A stretch of DNA of 64,000 nt. Origin: Candidatus Fredericiella danica (lineage in GTDB: Bacteria; Chloroflexota; Anaerolineae; Caldilineales; Caldilineaceae). The notes under the pieces are model-generated. The model searched no databases. It was not told the origin of the DNA and worked only from the letters and a program-made list of their open reading frames with translations. The position numbers and the translations under genes are program-made. The DNA lies in assembly GCA_016713335.1 (NCBI GenBank), contig JADJPH010000041.1, positions 6,883-70,882 of the forward strand. The letters run 5' to 3'. Shown here in pieces: positions 19,379-31,037 of this stretch; positions within the stretch are counted from its first letter, which is position 1; each line of letters starts with the position of its first letter.

Positions 19379-20459
19379 ATGGCGAATCCGAGCCCTTTGT
19401 ATCAAACGGTCTCGACCACCCCGACTGACTATTGGAACGATTCTTGTTCCGTGGCTGAATTGAACTACGCGATTGGCCATGGCGCCGTCGGCGCCACCAC
19501 CAACCCGAATATTGTGCTCAACGTGCTCAAGCAGGAAATGCACCTCTGGGATGCCCGGATCCGCGAGATCATTGCCGAAAACCCAACCTGGTCTGAGTCT
19601 GAAGTCGCCTGGAAGTTGATCGAAGAAATGGCAGTGGTTGGCGCGGACCTGCTCCAGCCGGCCTTCGAGCGTGAAGGCGGCATGAAAGGGCGCCTCTCCA
19701 TCCAGACCAACCCCATGTTCTATCGCAATCCGGAGGCAATCGTCGACCAGGCACGCCATTTCGATACCCTGGCGCCCAATATGCAGGTCAAGATGCCTGT
19801 CACGGCGGCTGGGGTGCGCGCCATCGAAGAATCCACCTACCATGGCGTCAACGTCAATGCCACGGTTAGTTTTACCGGTGCCGCAGGCCATCGCCGTCGC
19901 TGAAGCCGTGGAACGTGGTCTCGACCGCCGAGCCGCCGAAGGCAAAGACATCAGCAAGATGTCGCCGGTCTGCACCATCATGATTGGCCGCACCGATGAC
20001 TGGATAAAGGTCGTCGCCGCACGCGACAGCGTCGACATCGATCCAACTTATCTCAATTGGGCGGGCATCGCCGTCTTTAAGAATGCCTACCGGATCTATC
20101 AGGAACGCGGCTATCGCACCCGGCTGCTGGCCGCGGCCTATCGCCACCTGGGCCATTGGTCGGAGTTGATCGGCGGTGACATCGTCCTGACGATTCCCTA
20201 CGAATGGCAGGTGAAGATTAACGATTCTGATATACCGGTCGTCAAGCGCATCCAGAACCCGGTGGACGCGCAGATCGTCGATACACTCTACTCAAAAATT
20301 CCGGACTTCCGCCGCGCCTATGACGCCGATGGCATGACCCCAGAAGAATTCGTCGGCTACGGCGCCACGGCGCGCACGCTACGCGCCTTTATCGCCGCCG
20401 CCCATGACCTGATGGCGGTAGTGCGCGACTTCATGCTGCCCAACCCGGATGTGAAGTAG
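19379..20459 (+). CDS. Transaldolase-family protein of the inositol operon (one frameshift)
   Basis: This is a transaldolase, which moves a dihydroxyacetone unit from a ketose to an aldose through a lysine Schiff base. The proton-transfer aspartate is near D21 (YWNDSCS), the family motif is TTNPNIV (about 40-46), and the Schiff-base lysine is K138 in NMQVKMP. GVNVNATVSFT matches the Asn/Thr active-site strand, and IGRTDDW the usual GRxxDW. One extra base near 19,877 breaks the frame; joined length is about 360 residues. It is the promoter-proximal gene of an operon with iolB, iolD and iolA but no iolC or iolJ. I infer that it acts on 2-deoxy-5-keto-gluconate. A housekeeping pentose phosphate role is the alternative. 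Confidence 0.85.
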
Positions 20460-20483
20460 ATGGTGGCGGAAAGAGAACAACTC

Positions 20484-21386
20484 ATGCAACAATACACGGT
20501 CGAAAACCTGGTCATTCATCCCGGCAACTCAGCGGATCCGGACGTCATCGTGGACGTCACCCCTGCCGCAGCGGGCTGGGATACCATCAATTTCCAGGCC
20601 CGTCGCCTGCAAAGCGGGAAGAGCTGGTCGTTCCAAACCACTGACAATGAGCTGGCCCTGGTTGTGCTGGGCGGTACGGTCAACGTCGCCTCCAATCGTG
20701 GCGCATGGCAGGGGCTTGGGACCAGAGCCAACGTCTTCGCCGGTCTGCCCTATGCCCTCTATCTGCCGCCGCACACGGACTTCTCCGTCAGCGCCGTCAC
20801 AGACTGTGAGTTTGCCGTCGCGTGGGTGGCGGCAACCGAGGATCATGCCCCTGTGCTGGTGACCCCCACCGACGTTGGCATCGAAATCCGCGGCGGCGAC
20901 CACGCCACCCGGCAGATCAACAAGATGTTGCCCCCCGGCTTCCCCTGTCAGCGGCTGGTCGTCGTCGAGGTCTATACGCCCGGCGGCAATTGGTCAAGCT
21001 ATCCGCCTCACAAACATGACGTCCATACCGTCGATGCGAAGGGTAATGTGCTTCAGGCGGATCTGGATGAGACCTACTACTACAAGATTGATCGACCGGA
21101 AGGGTATGCATTCCAACGCGTCTACACGGACGCCGATTCACCTCTTCACGCCGCCGGGTATCCAATCGACGCGGTCGTGATGGCGCGCAACGATGACGTG
21201 GTGCTGATCCCGGAAGGGTATCACCCCGTCAGTTGCCCGGTTGGCTACACGGCCTACTACCTGAACGTGCTGTCAGGCAGCGCTCAGAGCCTGGCCGCTC
21301 AGGACGATCCGGACTATGCCTGGATCAAGGATTCCTATCAAACCATGGATCCGCGGTTACCGATCTATGCGACTGCGGTGGGCTGA
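20484..21386 (+). CDS. iolB: 5-deoxy-glucuronate isomerase IolB
   Basis: IolB converts 5-deoxy-glucuronate to 2-deoxy-5-keto-gluconate in inositol breakdown. The protein is a bicupin of normal length. The second cupin carries the metal ligands in YPPHKHD, the glutamate in DLDETYYYKI and a histidine in EGYHPV. Typical family stretches are FPCQRLVVVEVYTPGGNWSS and YYLNVLSGSAQS. I prefer ATG 20,484, which has GGAAAGAG upstream, over the in-frame ATG 20,460 that directly follows the transaldolase stop without a ribosome site. The frame is intact. Confidence 0.93.
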   Translation: MQQYTVENLVIHPGNSADPDVIVDVTPAAAGWDTINFQARRLQSGKSWSFQTTDNELALVVLGGTVNVASNRGAWQGLGTRANVFAGLPYALYLPPHTDFSVSAVTDCEFAVAWVAATEDHAPVLVTPTDVGIEIRGGDHATRQINKMLPPGFPCQRLVVVEVYTPGGNWSSYPPHKHDVHTVDAKGNVLQADLDETYYYKIDRPEGYAFQRVYTDADSPLHAAGYPIDAVVMARNDDVVLIPEGYHPVSCPVGYTAYYLNVLSGSAQSLAAQDDPDYAWIKDSYQTMDPRLPIYATAVG

Positions 21387-21464
21387 GGCGTTGCCAAACA
21401 AGGTACAAACATGATCCGGGTGCGCTCATTTGCACCCGCAGAACGAGCGAAGGAGTTGGGAAAA

Positions 21465-23296
<1,832 letters not shown>

Positions 23297-23301
23297 ACAA
23301 A

Positions 23302-23340
23302 GAAGAAATAACCACAAAGAGCACAGAGAACACAAAGAAG
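23302..23340. repeat. ACCACAAAGAGCACAGAG-type short repeat
   Basis: The iolD-iolA gap contains CACAAAG/CACAGAG units with a period of 8-9 bp. The last unit, AAGAAGG, may double as the ribosome site of iolA. Similar short-period repeats occur at several other intergenic sites in this window. Confidence 0.6.
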
Positions 23341-23349
23341 AAGGATCGC

Positions 23350-24818
23350 ATGGCGGAAAAACTACTCAATTACGTGGATGGGGCGTGGCGCGAATCGAAA
23401 GCCGAAACCTATCTGAATATACCGAACCCTGCCACGGCCGAGGTGCTGGCCACCGTGCCACTCTCGCCTGTGTCGGAAGTCGACGAAGCCGCGCGCATCG
23501 CCGCCGCCGCCTTCCCAGCCTGGCGCAGAACCCCGGCGACTGCGCGTATCCAGTATCTCTTCAAGCTCAAGGCGCTCATGGAAGAGCACTTTGATGACCT
23601 TTCCCGCTCCATCACCCTGGAAAATGGCAAGGTCCTGGACGACGCCCGCGGCGAGATGCGCCGCAATTGAGAATGTTGAAGTGGCCTGCGGCATCCCCAT
23701 GCTGATGCTGGGCGACTTCTCGGAAGACGTTGCCCGCGGCGTGGACGAGTACATGATCCGCCAGCCCGTCGGTGTCGCCGCCATCATTTGCCCCTTCAAC
23801 TTCCCAGGGATGATTCCCTTCTGGTATCTGCCCTATGCCATCGCCTGCGGCAACACGGTCATCGTCAAGCCGTCCGAGCGCTGCCCAATCACGCTCCAGA
23901 AGGTCTTCCGTCTGCTCGATGAGGTTGGTTTCCCGAAGGGTGTCGTCAACCTGGTGAACGGCGGCTCGGATACGGTGAATGCACTGCTGGATCATCCGGC
24001 GATCGCGGCCGTCACCTTTGTGGGTTCAACGCCCGTTGCACGCCATGTCTACGCTCGCGCTTCTGCCAACGGCAAACGGGTGCAGGCGCAGGGCGGCGCC
24101 AAGAACCCGATCATCCTCCTGCCCGATGCCGATGTTTCCTTAACGACCAATATTGTCATCGACAGCGCCTTTGGCAACGCCGACCAACGCTGCCTGGCCG
24201 CTTCGCTCGCCATTACGGTCGCCGACCGGACAAGATCTTTGTGCGGCGCTGGCCGAAGCCGCCACCTCGCGCGTCGTCGGCAATGGGTTGGAAAAGGGCG
24301 TCCACATGGGTCCCGTGATCAGCCCGCAAAGCAAGACGCGCATCCAGGGACTCATCCAAAAGGGGTTGGATGAAGGCGCCGAAATGGTCGTCGACGGCCG
24401 CAATCCAACCATTCCCGGTCTGGAACAAGGGAATTTCCTACGCCCGACCATCATCACCGATATCCCCGTGGGCGGCACCATCGCCACCACCGAACTCTTC
24501 GGACCTGTACTCGGGATGATGCGGGTCGACACGGTGGAAGAAGCGATTCAATTGGTCAATAGCGGCGAGTACGGCAATATGGCCTGCTTGTTCACGAGCA
24601 GTGGCACCGCAGCCCGGAAGTTCCGTTATGAAGCGGACGCTGGCAACATCGGCATCAACATCGGCGTGGCCGCGCCTATGGCCTTCTTCCCCTTCAGCGG
24701 CTGGAAGAACAGCTTCTTCGGCACACTGCATGCCCAGGGCAAGCATGCCGTCGAGTTCTTCACGCAGACCAAGGTCGTGGTGGAACGCTGGCTGGGAGAA
24801 TGGTCGCGCACGTTCTAG
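23350..24818 (+). CDS. iolA: Methylmalonate/malonate semialdehyde dehydrogenase IolA/MmsA (two frameshifts)
   Basis: IolA oxidises malonate semialdehyde to acetyl-CoA, CO2 and NADH, the last step of inositol breakdown. The aldehyde dehydrogenase fold is clear: NYVDGAWRESKA at the start, CPFNFPGMIPFWYLPYAIA, VKPSERCPITLQ, VTFVGSTPVARHVY and the catalytic cysteine in GNADQRCLAAS. ATTELFGPVLGMMRVD and FPFSGWKNSFFGTLHAQGK follow. The frame breaks near 23,665 (before AIENVEVACG) and near 24,228. Joined length is about 490 residues, as expected. It belongs with iolB and iolD, and its substrate is what the proposed transaldolase step would release. Confidence 0.92.
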
Positions 24819-25138
24819 CGTACGTTGGCGCGAAACCGGATTTGCCTGCGGGCGATCCGGTTCAGCAGTTGGCATCGACGACGAGGTGCAGTCGTATGTT
24901 AGAGGGGGCTGGTGGCGGACCAAAACAATACACCAGACGAACTCTAGAGTCCTGAGCACCGTATTTGCCACAGAAGCATACCTGGCGTGAGGGGGGAGGA
25001 AGGCAGTTCCCTTTGCCGTACAGCCCTCACGGCGTTCTAGCACTGATTTGAAAGGAGGACATGAAAGCCCAATTCGATCTTAAGAGCACAAGTCAACCGT
25101 TCTTTCACCCAATTGTTAACCTGAAGGAGACACGCTCA
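24819..25138. other. Gap between iolA and the importer genes, with two hairpins
   Basis: No gene is seen. AACCGGAT (24,834-24,841) pairs with ATCCGGTT (24,855-24,862), and GTGAGGG (24,987-24,993) with CCCTCAC (25,024-25,030). Neither is followed by a U-tract. A strong ribosome site, AAGGAGG, precedes ATG 25,061, which is in frame with the binding-protein gene but would add 26 residues before its signal peptide. The region may separate the expression of the catabolic and transport halves. Confidence 0.5.
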
Positions 25139-26143
25139 ATGTCACTCAAGAAGTCCCTATCGCTCCTGCTCGTGTTGATCATGGGCATCCTGCTGATTGC
25201 AGGCTGCGCCGCACCCGCGGCTGCCCCAGCCGCCGCGCCGGCTGCGGAAACCGAAGCCGCCGCCGAGGATGCAGCGCCTGCCGCCGATGCCGCCAAGCCC
25301 GTCAAGATCGGCGTCACCATGCTGTTCGATGACCTCTGGTTGACCACAATGCGCGATGCCATGACCGAGTACGCCGCGGCCAACCCTGGCATCGAACTGG
25401 TCATGGTCGACTCCAAAGAAGATGTCGCCACCCAGCTCGGCCAGGTCGAGAACTTCGTCACCCAGGGCCTCGATGCCATCGTCCTCGTGGCGGCCAATAC
25501 CGACGCCGCCGACCCGATGACCAAGGCCGCCGTCGATGCCGGCATCCCGCTGGTCTATGTCAACCGCGAGCCGGCCAACCTGCCGGAAGGCGTTGCTTTC
25601 GTCGGTTCTGACTCGATCGACGCCGGTCACTTCCAGATGGAATGGATTGCCGACAAACTGGGCGGCAAAGGCAACGTCGTCATCATGATGGGCAACCTGG
25701 AGCAGGAAGCTGCCCAGATGCGCACCCAGGGTGTCAAGGAAATCGCCGCGAAGTTCCCAGACATCACGATCACCAAGGAACAGACCGGCAACTGGAGCCG
25801 CGCCGAAGGCCTGGCCCTGATGGAAAACTGGCTGGCCACCGGTGATCAGATCGACGCCGTCGCCTCCAACAACGACGAAATGGCGATCGGCGCCCTCAGC
25901 GCGATCGAAGCCGCCGGCAAACTGGGCGAGATCATCGTGGGCGGCGTCGACGCCTCTGCAGATGCACTGGCCGAGATGGACAAGGGCCGCCTCGACGTCA
26001 CCGTCTTCCAGAACGCCAAGGGGCAGGGCGCCGGTGGCATCGAAGCTGCGGCAAAACTGGCGCGCGGCGAAGATATCGAGCAGATCACCTGGATTCCCTA
26101 CGAGCTCGTCACGCCCGAGAACTACAAAGAATACATGCAGTAA
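25139..26143 (+). CDS. Sugar/inositol ABC transporter substrate-binding lipoprotein
   Basis: This is a ribose-type (PBP1) binding protein. ATG 25,139 begins a lipoprotein signal (SLSLLLVLIMGILLIAGC, lipobox IAGC), followed by an Ala/Pro/Glu linker and the two-lobe domain (KIGVTMLFDDLWLTTMRDAM, DAIVLVAANTDAADP, VNREPANLPEGVAFVGSDS, ASNNDEMAIGALSAIE). An AAGGAG site lies upstream. A second in-frame ATG (25,061) has an even better site but would bury the signal peptide. Given the operon, the ligand is probably myo-inositol or a stereoisomer, delivered to the ATPase/permease encoded next. Confidence 0.92.
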   Translation: MSLKKSLSLLLVLIMGILLIAGCAAPAAAPAAAPAAETEAAAEDAAPAADAAKPVKIGVTMLFDDLWLTTMRDAMTEYAAANPGIELVMVDSKEDVATQLGQVENFVTQGLDAIVLVAANTDAADPMTKAAVDAGIPLVYVNREPANLPEGVAFVGSDSIDAGHFQMEWIADKLGGKGNVVIMMGNLEQEAAQMRTQGVKEIAAKFPDITITKEQTGNWSRAEGLALMENWLATGDQIDAVASNNDEMAIGALSAIEAAGKLGEIIVGGVDASADALAEMDKGRLDVTVFQNAKGQGAGGIEAAAKLARGEDIEQITWIPYELVTPENYKEYMQ

Positions 26144-26256
26144 GTCCGGTTCGCAGACTTCCGGGCGCCAGAACCCGAAAGTGTGCGCCTGAACAATGGA
26201 CAGGGTCCTGCAAGGTGCGCCTTACTGGATCCTGTAATATTGTGGGAGGCAATGGC

Positions 26257-27789
26257 ATGGACCAGGACACCATCCTCGTGATGGATAATATCTCAAATCG
26301 TTCCCCGGGCGTAAAGGCGCTAAGCAACGTCAACCTCGCCGTGCGCAAAGGCACAGTCCATGCGCTGATGGGCGAAAACGGTGCGGGCAAATCCACCTTG
26401 ATGAAGGTGCTGATCGGCATGTATATCCCGGACAGCGGTGAAATCACGTTTCAGGGGAACAAGGTCCGTATCGAGAACACCGAAACTGCGCTCAAACTCG
26501 GCATCTCGATGATCCACCAGGAACTTTCCCCTGAACCCTACATGACCGTGGCCGAAAATATCTTCCTGGGCCGAGAACCATTAAGCCGCTTCGGATTGAT
26601 CGATAGTCGCAAAATGGTTGCCGATACCAAGGCGCTCCTGGAGCGGCTAGAGATCAACATCAGCCCAACGGCTGTGATGCGGACCTTGAGCGTCGCAAAC
26701 ACCCAAATGGTCGAAATTGCGAAGGCGATCTCATACGACTCTAGCCTGATCATCATGGATGAGCCGACCTCGGCAATTACCGAGCGCGAAGTGGCACACC
26801 TTTTCCAGATGATCCGGTCGGTCAAGGCGAAAGACGTCGCTGTCATTTACATCACCCACAAGATGGATGAGGTATTTCAAATCGCCGACGACATCACGGT
26901 TTTCCGCGACGGCCGGCACATTGCCACGGTTCCCGCTACACAGACGGATCGGAACAGCCTGATTGCCATGATGGTGGGACGCGAACTCACCAACATTTTC
27001 CCCAAAAGAATTCGCGCTCATTGGCGAGGTGGTCTTATCCGTGCGCAACCTTACCCGCAACGGCATGGTCGAGGACGTCAGTTTCGACCTGCGCCGGGCG
27101 AAATCTTGGGGCTGGCTGGGCTGATGGGTTCGGGACGCACCGAGGTGATCGAAGGCATTTTTGGCATCAAGCCCATCGACACCGGCGAGATCACGGTCAA
27201 GGGTGCGCCGGTCCAAATCAAGTCCCCAGGCGATGCGATCAAGAGTGGGATGGCGCTGCTCACCGAAGATCGTAAATTGACCGGTATTCTTGGCGTATTA
27301 CCAGTACGCGACAACATGATGATTGCGAGCCTGAGAAACTACACGACTGCCGGTCTACTCAATGGCAGCTTGATCGACGAGACCTGTAATCGTGAACGTT
27401 CACGGTTGGACATCAAAACGCCAAGCATGGATCAGATCATCAAGCTCCTTTCGGGCGGCAATCAGCAGAAGGTGCTGGTCTCCCGTTGGCTCTTGACCAC
27501 GCCCGACATTCTAATCCTCGATGAACCAACACGCGGCATTGATGTCGGCGCCAAGTCGGAAATCCACCGGCTCATGTGCAAGCTGGCGCAAGAAGGTAAG
27601 GCCATCCTCATGATCTCCTCTGAGTTGCCCGAGATTCTCGGCATGAGTGACCGGATATTGGTCATGCATGATGGCCGGCTTGAAGGCGAGTTCACGCGCG
27701 CCGAGGCAACGCAGGAAATCATCATGCGCGCGGCTACAGGCAACAATGCACTGGCCGTCGAAGCAGTGGCCGAAAACGCACATTCGTAA
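26257..27789 (+). CDS. Sugar ABC transporter ATPase, RbsA/MglA type (compensated double frameshift)
   Basis: This double-domain ATPase energises inositol import. The first domain has GENGAGKSTLMKVL and SLIIMDEPTSAIT. The second has ILGLAGLMGSGRTEVIEGIFG, LLSGGNQQKVLVSRWLL and ILILDEPTRGIDVGAKSEI. Residues about 250-282 (KRIRAHWRGGLIRAQPYPQR) are not family sequence. The next frame over the same bases reads KEFALIGEVVLSVRNLTRNG and VEDVSFDLRR, the expected interdomain segment. Two opposing indels near 27,004 and 27,098 therefore cancel. The start at 26,257 has GGGAGG upstream. Confidence 0.9.
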   Translation: MDQDTILVMDNISNRSPGVKALSNVNLAVRKGTVHALMGENGAGKSTLMKVLIGMYIPDSGEITFQGNKVRIENTETALKLGISMIHQELSPEPYMTVAENIFLGREPLSRFGLIDSRKMVADTKALLERLEINISPTAVMRTLSVANTQMVEIAKAISYDSSLIIMDEPTSAITEREVAHLFQMIRSVKAKDVAVIYITHKMDEVFQIADDITVFRDGRHIATVPATQTDRNSLIAMMVGRELTNIFPKRIRAHWRGGLIRAQPYPQRHGRGRQFRPAPGEILGLAGLMGSGRTEVIEGIFGIKPIDTGEITVKGAPVQIKSPGDAIKSGMALLTEDRKLTGILGVLPVRDNMMIASLRNYTTAGLLNGSLIDETCNRERSRLDIKTPSMDQIIKLLSGGNQQKVLVSRWLLTTPDILILDEPTRGIDVGAKSEIHRLMCKLAQEGKAILMISSELPEILGMSDRILVMHDGRLEGEFTRAEATQEIIMRAATGNNALAVEAVAENAHS

Positions 27790-27802
27790 GAGGAAACTGA
27801 AC

Positions 27803-28801
27803 ATGCAAACCACTGGAGAGACAGCAGCCAAAAGTCTGGGGCGGGAAAGGTTCAATGCCTTTATCCGCAAATACGCCATCGTTTTTATTCTCATCTTCAT
27901 GCTGATCGCCCTGTCGATCCTCTCCCCAGCCTTTTTGAAGCCCGGCAACCTCCTCAACATCATCCGGCAGATCTCCGTGATGGGGCTGATTGCGATCGGC
28001 GTCACGATGGTCATCATCACGGGCGGCATTGACCTCTCCTCAGGTTCAGTACTGGCGCTCGCGGCAGTCGTGGCCTCAAGTCTCGCGCAACGGCTTGATT
28101 GGCAAGGAGCCAAGTTCCCAGGCCTGGAAGTGCCGGTGCTTGTGCCAGTATTGGCCGCCTTAGCTGTCGGCGCACTTTGCGGCACAGTCAATGGTTCGCT
28201 GATCGCCAAATTTAAGATTCCTCCGTTCATCGCCACGCTGGGCATGATGACCGTGGCGCGCGGCTTTGCCCTGATCTATTCCGACCGGCCGATCAGCAGT
28301 CTAACCGACCCCTACAACTTCATTGGGCAGGGCGCAGTCCTCGGCATTCCGCTCCCAATCATCATTCTGTTGGTGGTGGCACTTGGCGCTCATATCTTGC
28401 TCAACAAGACGCGATTTGGGCGCTATATCTATGCCCTGGGCGGCAACGAGCAGGCGGCGCGCATCTCCGGCATCAACATCAGTCGTGTCAAAATCGGCGT
28501 TTATGCCCTCGCCGGTACCCTGGCAGGTCTGTCCGGTCTGGTACTCTCCTCGCGTATCAGTTCGGGCCAGCCCGGGCTCGGCCTCGGTTACGAGTTGGAC
28601 GCCATCGCCTCTGCAGTTATCGGCGGCACCAGCCTCTCCGGTGGTATCGGCACGATCTGGGGCACCATCGTCGGCGCGCTGATCATCGGCGTCCTCAATA
28701 ATGGCCTGGACCTGCTCAACGTGTCGGCCTACTGGCAGACCATTGTCAAAGGTTCGATCATCGTCATCGCCGTCATTATCGACGAGCGCAAGAACCGGTA
28801 G
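27803..28801 (+). CDS. Sugar/inositol ABC transporter permease, RbsC type
   Basis: This 332-residue integral membrane protein has about eight to ten hydrophobic helices. It has the family signatures SVMGLIAIGVTMVIITGGIDLSS near the N terminus (quoted here as GVTMVIITGGIDLSSGS), GGNEQAARISGINI in the coupling loop and GYELDAIASAVIGGTSLSGG toward the C terminus. It follows the ATPase by 13 nt and completes the importer. The frame is intact. Specificity for inositol is inferred from the operon only. Confidence 0.93.
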   Translation: MQTTGETAAKSLGRERFNAFIRKYAIVFILIFMLIALSILSPAFLKPGNLLNIIRQISVMGLIAIGVTMVIITGGIDLSSGSVLALAAVVASSLAQRLDWQGAKFPGLEVPVLVPVLAALAVGALCGTVNGSLIAKFKIPPFIATLGMMTVARGFALIYSDRPISSLTDPYNFIGQGAVLGIPLPIIILLVVALGAHILLNKTRFGRYIYALGGNEQAARISGINISRVKIGVYALAGTLAGLSGLVLSSRISSGQPGLGLGYELDAIASAVIGGTSLSGGIGTIWGTIVGALIIGVLNNGLDLLNVSAYWQTIVKGSIIVIAVIIDERKNR

Positions 28802-28832
28802 CGGCGCTTTTCAGCAGTTTCACAACGTTACG

Positions 28833-28889
28833 CTCGAACGTTTACCCCGATAAACCTCGTGGGAAGGTTTCACGCGGCAAACGTTCGAG
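28833..28889 (+). promoter_or_regulatory. Nested inverted repeats between permease and unknown gene
   Basis: CTCGAACGTTT (28,833-28,843) is the exact reverse complement of AAACGTTCGAG (28,879-28,889). Inside it AAACCT (28,852-28,857) pairs with AGGTTT (28,865-28,870). The structure ends just before AAGGAGG and the next start codon. It may act as an intercistronic RNA element. Alternatively, the two outer arms may be paired LacI-type operators, since each centres on AACGTT. Confidence 0.5.
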
Positions 28890-28903
28890 AAAGGAGGCGG
28901 AAA

Positions 28904-29801
28904 ATGTTACCACCGTGGCAGACAAGAGCGTCAGACTTTCACCCTTATATGGCGGATCGGATCGAGGCACTGCCGGAGAGTTTGCGTGGCGCGGTTTCGG
29001 CGCAACTGCCGACCGGCACCCGTAAAATCCGCGCCCTGGTGGTGCCCCCCAGACTATCGCGCCCAAGGGCGCGGCAATGCCCGCCGTGTACCCGAACAGG
29101 CGCTCGTCTTCACCGATGACGGCGTGCTGCATGTCCAAAATGACCCCAAGGGGACAAGCGGGCCGGTGACGACATTCGTGCGCCCTGAGAGCCTCCTCTA
29201 CATGCGCTCCAGCCATGTGCTTCTCTATGGCCGGCTGGAATTGGTGAGCGCACAGGGTGGCGAACCGAGCAAGCTGGAAATGGAGTTCAGCGGCATCGGC
29301 TGGCGCCTGATGGAAACCGAGTGGCGCGCCATGGTGGCAAAGGTCATCGCAGTGCCCGTCCCCGATTATGATATCGAGCAAATGCAAAAGGCGATGGCGG
29401 AAAAGCTCGTCCTCACCCTCCCGCCCAAGTTCGCAGACGGACTGCCGCGCTACGGCCTCTATACTGGCGAAACCCTGATCGACACCGTCTTCCAACCTGC
29501 CATCTGGGACCAGAAATGGTCCGTCGTCAAGCGCCAGATCACCCCCAACACACTCTTGGCGCTGACTGAAGCCTCGGTCCTGCTCATCGGCGAGGATCGA
29601 GCACTTGTCAAAAAGAGCCAACAATATGGCCTCACCATCACCCGCATCCCGCGCAAGGCCATTGCAGAAGTACGGTCCGAGGCTCATGAACATTTGCACG
29701 AACTCATCTTCGTGCTGACCCGCGACGGGGCCACGGCGGAACGCAGAATCATGCTTGAGCCGGAGACGGTAAAGGCGTGGATGGATTTATGGAATAAATA
29801 G
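28904..29801 (+). CDS. Unknown protein of the inositol operon (one frameshift)
   Basis: I do not recognise this protein of about 298 residues. AAGGAGG precedes ATG 28,904. The frame shifts in a run of six C near 29,047, after IRALVVPP, and continues DYRAQGRGNARRVPEQALVF. Two stretches look alike in pattern: ALVFTDDGVLHVQND with YMRSSHVLLYGRLELVS, and LLALTEASVLLIGED with ELIFVLTRDGATAERRI. This suggests two beta-rich PH-like modules around a helical middle. No signal peptide or membrane helix is seen. It lies between the permease and a dehydrogenase and is probably cytosolic. Confidence 0.6.
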
Positions 29802-29811
29802 AGACAACACT

Positions 29812-30996
29812 ATGCGCTCATCCGAACAACAAACTCGTCGCCCACTCCAGCCTCGGCATCGTTGGGGGGTGGCCCCGGCTCGCATATCGGCGAGACACAC
29901 CGCCAGGCGGCGTTTGGATCACCGCTATGCGCTCGTGGCTGGAGTCTTCTCAACAAACGCAGACCGCAGCAAGGGCTTTGCGGCGACCCTGGACATCACC
30001 CCGGATCGCCGGTATACATCCTGGCAGGAAATGGCGGAACAAGAAGCCATCCGGCCGGATGGTATCGAAGTCGTCAGCATCATGACGCCCAATGACAGCC
30101 ACTACGCGATCGCCAGGGCGTTTTTGGAACGGGGCATCGATGTCATCTGCGATAAACCGGTCACCACGGACCTGGCGCAGGCGCTCGAACTCAGAGCGCT
30201 GTCCCGGCGCAATGGGCTTGTCTTTGGCGTCACCTACAACTACACCGGCTATCCGATGGTGCGCCAGGCCCGCGCGATGGTGCAGAACGGCGATCTCGGT
30301 GCCATCCGGCTGGTGCAGGTCGAACTCGCCTCAGGTTGGGCATCGACCCTCCTGGAAGCCGAGGGTCACAAGCAGGCGCTCTGGCGCACGACCCCGGAGA
30401 TTGCCGGTAAGTCTACGGTGATCGGCGACCTGGGCACCCACGCCCACCATCTGGCACGCTTCATTACCGGGCTTGAGGTCACCGAAGTCGCCGCAGAACT
30501 TTCGACGCTCGTGCCGGGGCGCCGCGCCGATGACAACGGTCACGTCATGCTCCGGTTTAGCAACGGCGCCAAAGGACTGTTGTGGGTGTCGATGGTCGCC
30601 GCGGGCAATCTGCACGGCCTTCGGATCCGCGTGTATGGTGAAAGAGGCAGCCTGGAGTGGATCCAGGAGCAGGCCAACGAACTGAACTTCCGACCGGTCG
30701 ACGGCCCCCACCAGATCCTGCCCCGCGGCGCCGGATGGCTTGACCCGGCCGCCCGCCGCGTCAATCGACTCTGGCCGGGCCATCCGGAAGGATTCAATGA
30801 CGCGTTTGCCAACCTCTACACCGACATCGCCGAAGCGATCCTCGCCCGGCGCGACGGCATCGAAGCCGACCCAATGGCCTATTCGTTCCCAACCATCGAA
30901 GACGGCGCGCTCGGCATGAAATTTGTCGAGGCAACGGTGGAATCAAACCAGCAGGATGGGCGATGGGTGGACGCAACGCTAGACCTTGAAGATTGA
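29812..30996 (+). CDS. Gfo/Idh/MocA-family oxidoreductase (N-terminal compensated frameshift)
   Basis: This NAD(P)-dependent sugar or polyol dehydrogenase is of the Gfo/Idh/MocA type. The C-terminal two thirds are clear: VVSIMTPNDSHYAIARAFLERG, the family lysine motif DKPVTTDLAQA, and VIGDLGTHAHHLARFITGL. In the given frame the N terminus is wrong. The neighbouring frame reads GIVGGGPGSHIGETHRQAAF, the expected Rossmann motif, so opposing indels lie near 29,860 (a G run) and 29,912. It is one of three such dehydrogenases in the operon and may oxidise another inositol stereoisomer. Confidence 0.85.
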   Translation: MRSSEQQTRRPLQPRHRWGVAPARISARHTARRRLDHRYALVAGVFSTNADRSKGFAATLDITPDRRYTSWQEMAEQEAIRPDGIEVVSIMTPNDSHYAIARAFLERGIDVICDKPVTTDLAQALELRALSRRNGLVFGVTYNYTGYPMVRQARAMVQNGDLGAIRLVQVELASGWASTLLEAEGHKQALWRTTPEIAGKSTVIGDLGTHAHHLARFITGLEVTEVAAELSTLVPGRRADDNGHVMLRFSNGAKGLLWVSMVAAGNLHGLRIRVYGERGSLEWIQEQANELNFRPVDGPHQILPRGAGWLDPAARRVNRLWPGHPEGFNDAFANLYTDIAEAILARRDGIEADPMAYSFPTIEDGALGMKFVEATVESNQQDGRWVDATLDLED

Positions 30997-31037
30997 GGGC
31001 ATATCACGCATTACGAAATCCAAAAGGAGTTCGAATC

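Noticed and set aside
25061..25138. Upstream start for the binding-protein gene
   Set aside because: ATG 25,061 has an excellent ribosome site, but it would place 26 polar residues before the lipoprotein signal; 25,139 fits better.
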